Of a stretch of 64,000 nucleotides of DNA, positions 7,127-16,800 are shown one piece after another; position 1 is the stretch's first letter; the number at the start of each line of letters is the position of its first letter. Position numbers and translations under genes: made by a program. The stretch covers positions 868,001 through 932,000 of the forward strand of contig NC_014394.1 of assembly GCF_000145255.1 (NCBI RefSeq), read 5' to 3'. Origin of the DNA: Gallionella capsiferriformans ES-2. Lineage in GTDB: Bacteria; Pseudomonadota; Gammaproteobacteria; Burkholderiales; Gallionellaceae. The notes under the pieces are model-generated. The model did no database searches and was not told the DNA's origin. It saw nothing but the letters and a program-made list of their open reading frames with translations.

Positions 7127-7995
7127 ACCCCGTCAACGGCATCTACTGGCTGGCCTCCTATCCTAAATCGGGCAATACTTGGCTGCGCATTTTTCTGTGT
7201 AATCTGCAGAAAGATCAGGACATGCCCGTTGATATCAATGATCGTGATGACTTTACCTCCGCCATTGCCAGTTCGCGCAACTGGTTGGATGAAGTGCTGG
7301 GTTTTGATACCGCCGATCTTGACTCTGCCGAAATAGAGTACCTTCGCCCGGAAATATATCGCTGGGCAGCCCTGCATGAAAAAAAAATCAGCTACCACAA
7401 GATTCACGACGCCTATACCTACACCACAGCAAACGAGCCACTGGTAAGCATGGAGGCAACGTTGGGCGCTCTCTACATCCTTCGCAACCCACTGGATGTG
7501 GCGTCCTCCGCCGCCAATCACTGGAATTGCAGCATAGACCACGCCATCGTCAATATGGGCAATCCCGATACTCGCTTTGCACGCTCGCGAAAAAAAATGG
7601 CTGCCCAGCTTGAGCAGCGCCTGCTTAACTGGTCTGGTCATGTGCTAAGTTGGGCGGACGCGCCCGGATTAAACTGCCTGACCATCCGCTACGAAGATAT
7701 GCTGCAAGATCCGCTGAACACTTTTTCCCGTGCGGCAGCTTTTCTACAAATGCCCAAAGACCCACAGCGGATCGAAAAAGCCATTCGCTTCAGTGCGTTC
7801 AGTGAACTGTCCCGCCAGGAAGCGGAAAAGGGTTTTTATGAACGACCGCAGCATACTGCGCGTTTTTTTCAGCAAGGCAAAAGCGGCGGTTGGCGCGAGC
7901 AACTGACAGCGGAGCAGGTGGCCAGAATCGTTGCCGAGCATGGGGAAGTCATGCGCCGTTTCGGCTATCTGGACGAGCGAGGCGAACCAGTCTGA
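7123..7995 (+). CDS. PAPS-dependent sulfotransferase of the lasso cluster
   Basis: The 290-residue protein opens with YWLASYPKSGNTWLRIFL, the 5'-phosphosulfate loop of cytosolic-type sulfotransferases. Further on is ILRNPLDVASSAANHW, the 3'-phosphate binding segment, and a C-terminal GKSGGWREQL typical of the PAPS-binding loop. It would transfer a sulfate group from PAPS to a hydroxyl. It starts inside the stop of the kinase gene, so both are on one transcript. The likely substrate is the lasso peptide (many Ser in the tail) or another product of the cluster, but nothing in the sequence proves this. Convergent with the cyclase gene 42 bases away. Confidence 0.85.
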   Translation: MNPVNGIYWLASYPKSGNTWLRIFLCNLQKDQDMPVDINDRDDFTSAIASSRNWLDEVLGFDTADLDSAEIEYLRPEIYRWAALHEKKISYHKIHDAYTYTTANEPLVSMEATLGALYILRNPLDVASSAANHWNCSIDHAIVNMGNPDTRFARSRKKMAAQLEQRLLNWSGHVLSWADAPGLNCLTIRYEDMLQDPLNTFSRAAAFLQMPKDPQRIEKAIRFSAFSELSRQEAEKGFYERPQHTARFFQQGKSGGWREQLTAEQVARIVAEHGEVMRRFGYLDERGEPV

Positions 7996-8037
7996 ATTGG
8001 ATCATTCGAAAAATGGCAAAGCTCAGCAGGCACACCA

Positions 8038-9921
8038 TCAATCCACCGGCCCACCGTGCAGCCAATGGTTGAGCAGACGTAGCGCCTCCACGTTTTTCCG
8101 AAATGTATTGGCAATCCACTGATCAACTTCGCCCCGTGTGACGCGCTCGATCTGGCCGCAGAGTTTTTTAATATCTATCAGCTCTTCCAGCGCGGGATGC
8201 AGATGCGCGGCCTGGCGTTGCGCCTGTTTGATAACACTCTGTAAGCCTGCGGTAGAGTTACGTTCCCGGGCCAAACGGTCAGAACCCATGTCCTTGGTCG
8301 GTTTCCATGCTATCCGTGACGACACGATCCTGTTAATAGCGCAACGGTGGAGGTAGCGCCCCATGCCTTGCGGCCCGAACTTTTCGATACTGGGGGTGGA
8401 TAAATATTGTTGTACCAGGCGCACATCGAGCAGTGGCCAGCTATATTCCACGCCGAAAGAGGCTGCGATCAGCGTGCAGTTTTCCAGGCGGTTTGTGACG
8501 TAGGGTGCCAGGCTATTCAGCACAAAATCGTTGATGCGCCTATAGGGGGCATCGTATCGCGCCGTTTCTAGATAGAGATCATCGATATTCAAGCGCTGAA
8601 GCAATTCCTCGCGTAACAGCAGATGAGGGCGCTTGTTTTTCCAGGCATCGATGTAAAGCGAACTATACGGTTGTGGATCGTGGTTAATCGTTATAGCCTT
8701 GGCGAGTCTGAGCGTGCGCATCAGCGGATTGCCGGGCAGAATATTCCAGAGTTGAGCATACTGCCCCGCATTCAGAAGTTCATAGCGCAGATGGTGGCCT
8801 GGGTTGGTGACGGCCTCATCCCCGCCAAAACCGGAAAATAGGGTACGCACGTCCCGCAACTCACATTCCCGGTAAAAAGGCAAATGGGCGGAACCCATGC
8901 GATATTCTTCGGGATGTCCAAGCACTGTCAGAACGCGTTCGATGTCGTCATCTCCCCGTTCCGGCAAGGCTGTAAGGATGTAGTTGTGGACGATACGGCG
9001 TTGCTGGCTGGTCTCCAAAATAAAAGCAGGTTCCTGCTCGCACAGAGCCAGGCCGAAACTGTGCAATCGGTCGCCGGGCTCACCCAAAAAATGGGCGAGA
9101 TAGGCTGTGATGGCGGCTGAATCGATGCCGCCGCTGTTTTCGGTGCCTAACGGGTAGCTGCTGCGCATGCGACAGCGTATCGCCTGTTCCAGCGCGGCGC
9201 GGTACTCATCCACCCAGCGCGGATCGCGTCGTTTGGCTGCCGGCGGGTCGTCGCGCCAAACGAACCAGCGCCGCAGTTGCTCCTTACCGTCAGAACCCAC
9301 CGTCAGACAATGTCCGGGCGGCAGCTTAACGACATCGTCAAAACAGGTTTGCCGATTGTCATGCTGGCTGAGATTAACCAGGAAGCGCCCCATCCAGTCT
9401 TTGTCGGGAGCGGGCGATCCGGTTTTAAGCACACGAAAGGCTGCCAGCGTGGTGGCGAAGATCAATGCCTTATTGTTCAACCGGTAATACAGCGGCTTGG
9501 CTCCGAAGGGATCGCGCGCTATGAACACCTGCCGATGCACTGGATCCAGCACGACGAGGGAAAAATCCCCCAGCAGCTGTTCCGGTAGCGCCTCGCCCCA
9601 GCGCCGCCAGGCGGCCAGCACTATCTGTGAATCGGCTAGCGAAGGTTCAAGATTCAGGCGTGCGGCAAGATTCTCGCGATTATCCAGCCGCCCCCAGAAA
9701 GTCACGGCGACGCCCGATTCCGGGCAGACACAGGGCAAGGTTTCAGCGTGGGATTCCGGCGTATTGAACACCCGCGCCTGCACCAGCATGGCGGGACCGC
9801 TCTCCCAGGCCGCCTCTGCATCCGCGCAACGGTAAGGCGACAGCGCGCGATGCCATGCCCGAGGCTCGACAATTTCCTGCACTTGCAGCCCGGGGGCAAG
9901 AATCATCATTCCAGCAAACAT
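8038..9921 (-). CDS. Lasso cyclase (asparagine synthetase B homologue)
   Basis: This 627-residue protein has an N-terminal Ntn-type domain (about 1-200, with FWGRLDNRENL and GDFSLVVLD) and a C-terminal ATP-pyrophosphatase domain with LGTENSGGIDSAA, the SGG-x-DS ATP loop of asparagine synthetases. The chain starts MFAGMM and lacks the N-terminal catalytic Cys, so it should not hydrolyse glutamine. That is usual for lasso cyclases (C protein), which adenylate the ring Glu/Asp and close the macrolactam with Gly1. It follows the precursor gene on the same strand after about 100 bases that hold two hairpins. Translation starts near a modest ribosome site. Confidence 0.92.
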   Translation of the reverse strand: MFAGMMILAPGLQVQEIVEPRAWHRALSPYRCADAEAAWESGPAMLVQARVFNTPESHAETLPCVCPESGVAVTFWGRLDNRENLAARLNLEPSLADSQIVLAAWRRWGEALPEQLLGDFSLVVLDPVHRQVFIARDPFGAKPLYYRLNNKALIFATTLAAFRVLKTGSPAPDKDWMGRFLVNLSQHDNRQTCFDDVVKLPPGHCLTVGSDGKEQLRRWFVWRDDPPAAKRRDPRWVDEYRAALEQAIRCRMRSSYPLGTENSGGIDSAAITAYLAHFLGEPGDRLHSFGLALCEQEPAFILETSQQRRIVHNYILTALPERGDDDIERVLTVLGHPEEYRMGSAHLPFYRECELRDVRTLFSGFGGDEAVTNPGHHLRYELLNAGQYAQLWNILPGNPLMRTLRLAKAITINHDPQPYSSLYIDAWKNKRPHLLLREELLQRLNIDDLYLETARYDAPYRRINDFVLNSLAPYVTNRLENCTLIAASFGVEYSWPLLDVRLVQQYLSTPSIEKFGPQGMGRYLHRCAINRIVSSRIAWKPTKDMGSDRLARERNSTAGLQSVIKQAQRQAAHLHPALEELIDIKKLCGQIERVTRGEVDQWIANTFRKNVEALRLLNHWLHGGPVD

Positions 9922-9971
9922 AGGAACTGATCTTTATGAGCTGACTGAAGAGTCACTTTGCTGCGGTAAGC

Positions 9972-10009
9972 GCCGCTATTGCGGCAACAAAACTCCGGTG
10001 TGTCACCGG
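9972..10009 (-). terminator. Hairpin attenuator between precursor and cyclase
   Basis: On the minus strand, just after the precursor stop, CCGGTG-ACA-CACCGG (10009 to 9995) is a perfect 6-bp hairpin followed by GTTTTGTT. A second hairpin, GCCGC-AATA-GCGGC, follows at 9985-9972. A partial terminator here would make more precursor mRNA than cyclase mRNA, a common arrangement in RiPP clusters. Confidence 0.65.
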
Positions 10010-10018
10010 CACGCGCGA

Positions 10019-10180
10019 TCAGCTCGGCGAGGAAGCAGAAGATTCTGGCCCCATCTGCCCCTTATTGCCTTCAGTGCCTTTGCCTATCTGCAACTCGAGC
10101 AGCGTGGGTGCCTGATAAACTTTACGCGTGTCAAGCTCTGGGGTGCGGCTTTCGGCTGTTACTTTTATAATCGAATTCAC
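10019..10180 (-). CDS. Lasso-peptide precursor (53 aa, GTG start)
   Basis: This short gene starts with GTG at 10180, seven bases after GAGGA (10192-10188). The leader holds YQAPTLLELQIG (Y22, P25, L27, G33), matching the YxxPxL...G motif bound by B1 proteins, and ends KGTE with Thr at position -2, the residue needed by lasso proteases. The core would be GNKGQMGPESSASSPS (residues 38-53), with Gly1 and Glu9 giving a nine-residue macrolactam ring. The tail, SSASSPS, has only small residues and ends in Ser. It sits directly upstream of the cyclase gene on the same strand. The gene is short and uses a GTG start, so gene callers can miss it. Confidence 0.93.
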   Translation of the reverse strand: MNSIIKVTAESRTPELDTRKVYQAPTLLELQIGKGTEGNKGQMGPESSASSPS

Positions 10181-10221
10181 GTTTATTTCCTCTAAAATGG
10201 ATGATATTTTTACCGTTGAAT

Positions 10222-10251
10222 TTTATAACACAAGGCGATGTTTTAAGTAAA
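10222..10251 (-). promoter_or_regulatory. Predicted promoter of the lasso precursor
   Basis: On the minus strand TTTACT (10251-10246) and TATAAA (10227-10222) are spaced by 18 bases, giving a start near 10215 and a leader of about 35 bases before the GTG. The boxes deviate from consensus, so the precursor could also be read from the ATP-grasp gene upstream. Confidence 0.5.
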
Positions 10252-10301
10252 TAAAATTTTTTCATCTTCAGAAAAGTGCGGCGACTCGAAATAATACGGC
10301 C

Positions 10302-11531
10302 TTATTGCCGCAACAATCCACCGTTGAGCAATTGCATCACTTCTGTATTCCACCCCGAGTTTCCTTCGAGCAACAATGGTCCAGCAGGGGTGATCACCCA
10401 GTCCCAGGCGATGTCGCAAATATCGGGGAACTGGCTATGGGCAAGAAAGCTGCCCGCTCCCACTGTTTTCCATTGAGGTACGACATCGTTGCCACTTAAA
10501 CGGGCATGAATGCGGCGGTAGGTTTCCTGTGCCGGCGGCAGTAATTTCTCTTGAGGAAATGGCAGGATTTTCCCATCCTCGTCCAGCGGCAAAACGACAT
10601 AATGCGGGCATCCCGTTTGCTCGTCCCACCCCGCCGGCAATTCCAGGGTGGCGTTCAGGCAGGTTAGTCGACCTTCATGCCGATGACTGATGAAGCGTAG
10701 CGTAATGGCATCGTCTCCATCGGACAAGCGCGCCAGTTCCGGGTGATTGTCTAGGAAGGGTTGTATGAGTGCGTCATCGAGTGCGAGCAGTTCGCGCCAG
10801 GCGGATTCCACCTCCGTTAAGCTCTTTAACTGACGCCCTTCCAGTGTGCGGCCAGCTATCTCACCTTGTCGGCACCCGACAGAAAAAGCGCCTATCCCGC
10901 GATTTCCCGAGCGCGTCTTGCAGAACAGGCGGGTATCTGATCGCAGCCAAGGGTAGAGCTTGTCGCTATCGTTTCTGTGCACTTTCGCCAGTATGGGGGC
11001 CATGGGTACCCCGAGTCGGGCGAGCGTTTCCGTTTGTTGCCATTTGTCCTGCAACAGTGCAAGAGACGCTTTGCCGAAGCCCAGAGCGCGGCTGCGCCAG
11101 CGATGATAGCTTGCCGTTTCGTGATCGAACACGTAATCAAGCGTCGAGCCGGGATGTTTATAGAGTGCATAGCGGTACAGATACGATGCTGGAATACACC
11201 AACCCAAGGCAATCGCTATCGCCTGACTTGCCTGACGACGCAAGGGTATCCCCTCGCTCTGACGGATTGCCGGCCCATAATGCCGCACCGCGATCCAGGT
11301 AGAGCGCCATGCACCAAATCCTAGCCATCGCACCCATAACCAGATTTCGAGCAACAACCAAAGCGGCAAGGGCTTACCCGCGCGGCTTTGCCACCACATC
11401 GTGCGGTGCAACTTGATACGGTCATCACGGATAGGCAGCAGATAGCGCAAACTAAGCAGGCCATGAGGCAGGCGTCGACGGGCAATTTCTTGCCATAAGC
11501 GGCCCGCCATCCACGTGAGTTTTATTCGCAT
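10302..11531 (-). CDS. ATP-grasp protein of the lasso cluster
   Basis: The 409-residue protein resembles the 'sugar-transfer associated' ATP-grasp family: an N-terminal helical part (about 1-130), then FCKTRSGNRGIGAFSV and later EVMQLLNGGLL with the typical LLEGNSGWNTE metal/ATP segment near residue 393. ATP-grasp enzymes join a carboxylate to a nucleophile through an acyl phosphate. Members are often found in lasso clusters with HprK-like kinases and nucleotidyltransferases. It lies upstream of the precursor on the same strand, about 120 bases away, and is divergent from B2. The acceptor substrate is unknown. Confidence 0.8.
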   Translation of the reverse strand: MRIKLTWMAGRLWQEIARRRLPHGLLSLRYLLPIRDDRIKLHRTMWWQSRAGKPLPLWLLLEIWLWVRWLGFGAWRSTWIAVRHYGPAIRQSEGIPLRRQASQAIAIALGWCIPASYLYRYALYKHPGSTLDYVFDHETASYHRWRSRALGFGKASLALLQDKWQQTETLARLGVPMAPILAKVHRNDSDKLYPWLRSDTRLFCKTRSGNRGIGAFSVGCRQGEIAGRTLEGRQLKSLTEVESAWRELLALDDALIQPFLDNHPELARLSDGDDAITLRFISHRHEGRLTCLNATLELPAGWDEQTGCPHYVVLPLDEDGKILPFPQEKLLPPAQETYRRIHARLSGNDVVPQWKTVGAGSFLAHSQFPDICDIAWDWVITPAGPLLLEGNSGWNTEVMQLLNGGLLRQ

Positions 11532-11611
11532 TTCATTTGATGTTGCTTAAAATAATACGGCCTGCATATGGCCATTGGGATCGTGACAAACAGATGAGTG
11601 TGCAATAATAC

Positions 11612-12187
11612 ATGCCTTATCAAGTATATAAGGCCACTTATGACGCAGCAAAGCTCGGATGGCTACGCATTTTTTTCACGGCAGCGATGATTTTTTCAAC
11701 TCTTTTACGCAAGGTGCGTAATTTTGCACACCTATCCTGGTTTGTAAAAACCTGGTTTCTCCCTGTATGGTTTTTGCTGGGGGTAAGCCGTTCGCTCGTT
11801 CTCATCATTCCATTTCGGCATTTAGCTCCCCGTCTTGGGGTGCGTACAGGTATTCTACCTTGGGTGGCGCTTGTCGATTCAGGTCGCGAGGCAAGAGCCT
11901 TATCCATCGCCCGCGTGGTACAAACAGCAGCCAGCTATACGCCGTGGGTTTCAAACTGTTTTCCTCAGGCAGTGGTTGCAAGAATATTACTCGGGATTTA
12001 TTGTGTCCCATACTGCCTGTTTTTCGGCGTCACTCGAGATCCGACAGGATCAACACTTAAAGCCCATGCTTGGGTGACCGCAGGAAGAGTACGTGTCACC
12101 GGAGGGGAGAGCTTTGGTCAATTCACAGTGCTGGGTTGTTTCGTCTCGCCCTGCTTGGCGCATGCCATTTCACAAATCGATCAATGA
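11612..12187 (+). CDS. Lasso-peptide B2 leader protease (transglutaminase-like)
   Basis: The 191-residue protein carries an N-terminal extension of about 70 residues with a hydrophobic stretch, then the lasso B2 domain. The Cys of the catalytic triad is in SNCFPQAV (about residue 113) and the His in LKAHAWV (about 150), followed by GRVRVTGGESF. B2 proteins cut the leader after the Thr(-2)-containing site with B1 holding the leader. The start codon ATG at 11612 has no strong ribosome site, but upstream sequence offers none better. It overlaps the next gene by four bases. It is divergent from the ATP-grasp gene, so the 80 bases between should hold promoters in both directions. Confidence 0.88.
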   Translation: MPYQVYKATYDAAKLGWLRIFFTAAMIFSTLLRKVRNFAHLSWFVKTWFLPVWFLLGVSRSLVLIIPFRHLAPRLGVRTGILPWVALVDSGREARALSIARVVQTAASYTPWVSNCFPQAVVARILLGIYCVPYCLFFGVTRDPTGSTLKAHAWVTAGRVRVTGGESFGQFTVLGCFVSPCLAHAISQIDQ

Positions 12188-13428
12188 ATTCGGATACTTC
12201 TATGGATTGGCATATCCACTACCCAAAAAAGCAGTCATCGGAAATTCAGATTTTGTGCGCTTGCTGTCGTGTTAAGCCAACTGATGCAGATTTAAAATTA
12301 CAGGCTAAGTTGGCTCCTCTCATTCACGCTGATGCGTTGATCTGGCTGGCAATTCGGCATCGTATAGAGCCGTTGCTTTATCACAATCTGAAGCAACATG
12401 CTGTTGGTGTTTTTTCCAGTGAGATTCTGGACAAGCTTGCGGTACGAGTTCAACAAAATGCGGTCAAATCCTTGAATGCGCTTCGCATCAATCTGCAACT
12501 TACCCGACTGATGCGCACTCACGACATTCCGTACCTGCCACTCAAAGGCGTGACCTTGGCACAGCAGTATTACGGTGAAATAAGTTTGCGCCATGCCAAT
12601 GATATTGATTTCTATGTGCCGGAACGATCAGTAACAAAGGTTCGCGCTTTGTTGTTAAAGCAGGGGTGTACACAGGACAGCGGACATGATTTTCAGGATA
12701 TTGAGGCAAGGGGAGAGCGACACTCCAGATTTTTGCGCAGGATTTTTCATCATGATGTGCTGATTCATCCAGATGGCGAACATCTGGAGTTGCATTGGCG
12801 AATTGTGAAAAATTTAGCAGGCTTGCGTCTCAATCCCACTGACTTGCTTTTATCCGCAGAGTCAATTGTGGTGGCTGGTGACTCCATAAAGATAATTGAG
12901 CCGATTTCTCTGCTTCTGTATCTTTGCGATCATGGCGCAAGGCACGGCTGGTATCGCTTGAAATGGTTAATGGACTTGCCGCAGGTGCTGGAAAGTCGAG
13001 ACTGGGATTGGTTGCAGGTACTCGTAGACGCCAAACGTGCAAATTGTTTTTCTGCTTTACTCCTTGGTTTGAAACTGGCTCAACTCATGTTTGGCTGGGT
13101 GCCACCTGATGTAGTCGCTGAAGTGATGGAGAAACAGCGACTGTTAAATTGGCAAGTTAAAATGGTGTACCAAAATTTAAACAAACCTGAACGCGCCTTG
13201 GCAAGCCCGACTGCATTTCACTTTGCGGCACATCTGGTGTATCGGATGAGCTTAATTGAGAGTTATAGTTTTCTATGGGGGGAGCTGGCACATTATTTTT
13301 TGTCGCCAAATGATTTAAGGGTTGTACGGCTGCCTGATCGTTTATTTCTGGCTTATTACGCTTTGCGACCGATCCTGCTTATATGGCGTAGAGTTTTTGA
13401 ACGTGAGCAAATTTCTCATGCCGGATAA
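12184..13428 (+). CDS. Nucleotidyltransferase-family protein of the lasso cluster
   Basis: This 414-residue protein belongs to the NTP_transf_5 type: YLPLKGVTLAQQYYGE near residues 121-136 followed by RHANDIDFYV, the DxD-like catalytic segment. Genes of this family are regularly found with HprK-like kinases in lasso and related RiPP clusters, where they might add a nucleotide or phosphate. The start ATG at 12184 overlaps the stop of B2, so it is in the same transcript. The end runs into a broken IS3 gene on the other strand. The reaction is not established for this protein. Confidence 0.8.
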   Translation: MNSDTSMDWHIHYPKKQSSEIQILCACCRVKPTDADLKLQAKLAPLIHADALIWLAIRHRIEPLLYHNLKQHAVGVFSSEILDKLAVRVQQNAVKSLNALRINLQLTRLMRTHDIPYLPLKGVTLAQQYYGEISLRHANDIDFYVPERSVTKVRALLLKQGCTQDSGHDFQDIEARGERHSRFLRRIFHHDVLIHPDGEHLELHWRIVKNLAGLRLNPTDLLLSAESIVVAGDSIKIIEPISLLLYLCDHGARHGWYRLKWLMDLPQVLESRDWDWLQVLVDAKRANCFSALLLGLKLAQLMFGWVPPDVVAEVMEKQRLLNWQVKMVYQNLNKPERALASPTAFHFAAHLVYRMSLIESYSFLWGELAHYFLSPNDLRVVRLPDRLFLAYYALRPILLIWRRVFEREQISHAG

Positions 13429-13748
13429 AGATGCTCTCTGGACTTCACCGAGTTTCTCTCGCGAAGTACGCCATCGCTTTTTAATATTTCACACTCTCGT
13501 TTCAAACGGATATTTTCGGCGCGTAACCGCGATAATTCCATCTGCTCCGGCGTAATCGGCTTTGTGCCAGGACCATTGAGCTTGCCAGCCTCTGCCGCCT
13601 TGACCCAGTTACGCAATGTCTGCTCGACCAGTCCTAACTCCTTGGCGACCCCGCTGATCGATCCAACTTCCTTATGTCGCTTGACGGCCAGCTCCCTGAA
13701 CTCCGTCGTGTATTCCTGCTTCGGTATTTTCATCATTTGCCTTTCCAA
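13416..13748 (-). pseudogene. IS3-family transposase OrfA remnant
   Basis: The frame starts MERQMMKIPKQEYTTEFREL and contains the helix-turn-helix GVAKELGLVEQTLRNWVK and a leucine-zipper-like SRLRAENIRLKRECEILK, the features of OrfA of IS3-type elements. After EILK the expected KKATAYFA ending is out of frame (SDGVLRE), so a base has been lost in the A-rich slip site. No OrfB follows; its place is taken by the end of the lasso cluster. The overlap with the nucleotidyltransferase gene shows where the insertion was cut away. Confidence 0.85.
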
Positions 13749-13867
13749 AAGTAACGTTAATTTTACGTCACCCTTGGAAGATTATTTTTCGAGGGAAGCA
13801 TCTGTGCGTACCCCCTCCGTTTCATCGCATTTCCGCGCAAGTTGGATCGGCTAAGCCCGTGCTAACG

Positions 13868-16800
13868 TTACTCCACAGGGCGTTTTAATATTTCATAGCG
13901 GACAAAGGCTTCACGGATCATGGCAGTGAGTGCTTCGTTTTCCCATGGCTTGGTGATGAACTGGTAAATTTCACCTTTGTTAATCGCATCGGTTAACGTG
14001 CCGATTTCGGTGTAACCAGACAATATCATCCGCACCACATTAGGGTGCATCGTCTTTACACGGCGCAGAAACTCGACGCCGCTCATCCCGGGCATGCGTT
14101 GATCCGAGAGTACGACGTTGACCTGATGTTTAGCCATGATCTCCAGACCTTCCTCTGCACTGGTTGCTGTTAGAATCTGATAGCCCTCGCGCCGCAGGAT
14201 GCGCTTGAGTGATAACAGTACGTTTTCTTCGTCATCGACCAGCAGCAGAATTTTCTCCGACTTGTTATCAGCCATCATTTTTCCGCGCACCAGCAATGCT
14301 GCGAATTCCTCAGCCGGCAGAGGGGCGCTATACAAATATCCTTGCATCTCTTTGCAGTTTACCGAGCGCAAATAGCCTAATTGCGCCTCTGTTTCGACGC
14401 CTTCGGCGATGGTGGTCATGCCCAGCGTTCTGCCCAGTGCGATGATCGCCTGTACGATCGCCGCATCGTTTGGATCCTGTGTGATGTTGCTGACAAATGA
14501 CTGATCGATTTTTAGTTTATCTACCGGGAATTGTTTGAGATAGGACAGGCTGGAGTATCCCGTGCCAAAATCATCGATCGATAAGTGCAGTCCCATTGCT
14601 TTGAACTTATTCATGATGGCAACCGTTTCGCGTACATTTTTCATGATCGCGCTCTCGGTAAATTCGAGTTCCAGATAGCGGGCATTAAGACCTGAGTCGT
14701 GTAAGGCCAGACTGACTATTTCCGGTAAATCGGACTGATGCAGTTGCAAGGGGGAGAGATTGATCGCGATGGTCAGCTCAATATTCTTGTCCAGATGCCA
14801 CTGCTGCATCTGCCGGCAGGCTTCACGGATGACCCAGGTGCCCATCGGAATGATCAGACCGGTTTCTTCGGCGACTGAAATAAATTCGCCCGGAGAGATG
14901 ATGCCGCGTTCGGGATGATTGATGCGGATCAGCGCTTCTGCACCGATAATTTGCCCCGTAATAATGTCGACCTGCGGTTGATAATGCAGCACCAGTCTGT
15001 TCTGTGAGATGGCATTGCGCAACTCGGCTCCCATGGTCAGCAGTTTGTGCGCATGTTCGTTCATGCTTGACGAATAGAATCTAAAGCTATTTCTGACGCC
15101 GCACTGTTTTGCGTCCGCTAAGGCGGCATCAGCATGTTTCATCAGCGTCGTGGCATCGTTGCCGTCGATCGGATATACCGAAATACCCATTCGTGCAGAC
15201 AGTTGTACGGATTGGTCTGCAACGGTCAGCGGTTGATAAATCTTTTGCGCAATGAGTTCGGCTGTGCGGTTAATTTCCTCGCTGGTATTGAGGTCGGGTA
15301 GTGCGATGACAAAGGTGTCAGCCGACAGTCGTGAAATGCTGGCTTGTGCCGGTGCCGCATCCATCAACCGTTTTGCAGTGGCAATCAGAACTTGATCGCC
15401 GCCTGCATGGCTGAGCATATCGTTCACGGTGTGAAAGTGATCCAGATTGAGGAAGATGACACCGATGAAACGCTCATATTGTCTGGCATGGGTGATCGAA
15501 CTTTCAATGCGATCTTCCAGCAAGGCGCGATTAGGCAAGTCGGTCAGCGCATCGTAGTGCTTGAGGTGGTCGAGTTCAGCCAGTGCCTTTTTTTGCAGCA
15601 GATCGCTAAATACCGCGAAATAATTGACCACCCGGCCTGAGGCATCCTTGACGGCATTAATGCTGCTCCATTCGGGATAAATTTCGCCGTTTTTGCGACG
15701 ATTCCAGATTTCGCCCTGCCAGCTCCCTTGTAACTCAAGGCTGCGCCACAGCGAACGAAAAAAATCATGATCCTGCTTTTCAGATTTCAGGATGCGCGGA
15801 TTTTTGCCGATCACTTCTTCGCTGGTGTAACCGGTAATTTCACAGAAAGCCTGATTGACGCGGACGATATTGTTGTCAGGGTTGGTGATGATCATTGCAT
15901 CTGCGCTGCGGGAAAATACCTGTTCTGCCAGTTTTAGCTCAGTCTCCTGCTGTCGTTTTATGGTGTTGATGTGGATTTGCTTGAGTGCAAAAGAAATATC
16001 TTCACTCAATTCCTTCAGCAATAGGATGACTTCGTGATCGAAAAAATTGACGGTATCTGCATAGACCATCAGAGCACCGCGAAAATCGGGCGCATTGATC
16101 GGTAAAGAAATATTGCCGTGCAGGGCGTATTGAGCCGCAGCTTCATGCCATGCGAGAGACATAGGATCGTTTAGAAAATCATCGACGACCACGATACGAT
16201 TCTCATTGATAGCAGTGGCCGCAGGTCCTTGCGCGCCGGGTAAGCCGGTTTGGGTGCTGAGCGAGAGATCGCTCACGTAATCGCGTGCCTGACCTGCAAT
16301 CGCGACGGGCACAACCTGTTGTTCGCTATTTTCACGGCCTATCCATGCCAGACGAAAACCGCTAAAGCTCAGAATGATGTCGCAAACTTTATCTAACAGT
16401 GATTGGGTGTCCTGCAGGTGGATGATGGCCGAATTGACTTGGCTTGACACCTCGTAGAGCTGAGCTTTGCGCTGCAATGCCTTATTCATCTGATACTCGT
16501 GCGTGACATCCTGAAATATCCCGATCACGCCGCCGATGTCTCCTCTCCCATCGTGCCACGGGGATTTGCTGATTTGTACCCACGTCTGACGACTGCCCGC
16601 AAGATAGGGGCCGACCATCGTGATGGTCTGGTCCGACTCAATGACGCGGGCATCGTCTTCGCGGTAATGCTGTGCAAGGCTGGCAGGGTAGAAATCCAAA
16701 TCCGACTTGCCCGCTATCTCCGACTGCTGGATCCCTAAATCATCGGCATAGGATTTGTTGCAGGCGATGTAGTTGGAGCGGGTGTCCTTGATAAATACCT

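Noticed and set aside
10769-11302. A 177-residue plus-strand frame
   Set aside because: It is opposite the ATP-grasp gene, Arg- and Pro-rich and without motifs.
15300-15600. Active diguanylate cyclase
   Set aside because: The signature reads AGGDQ instead of GGDEF/GGEEF, so activity is unlikely though not impossible.
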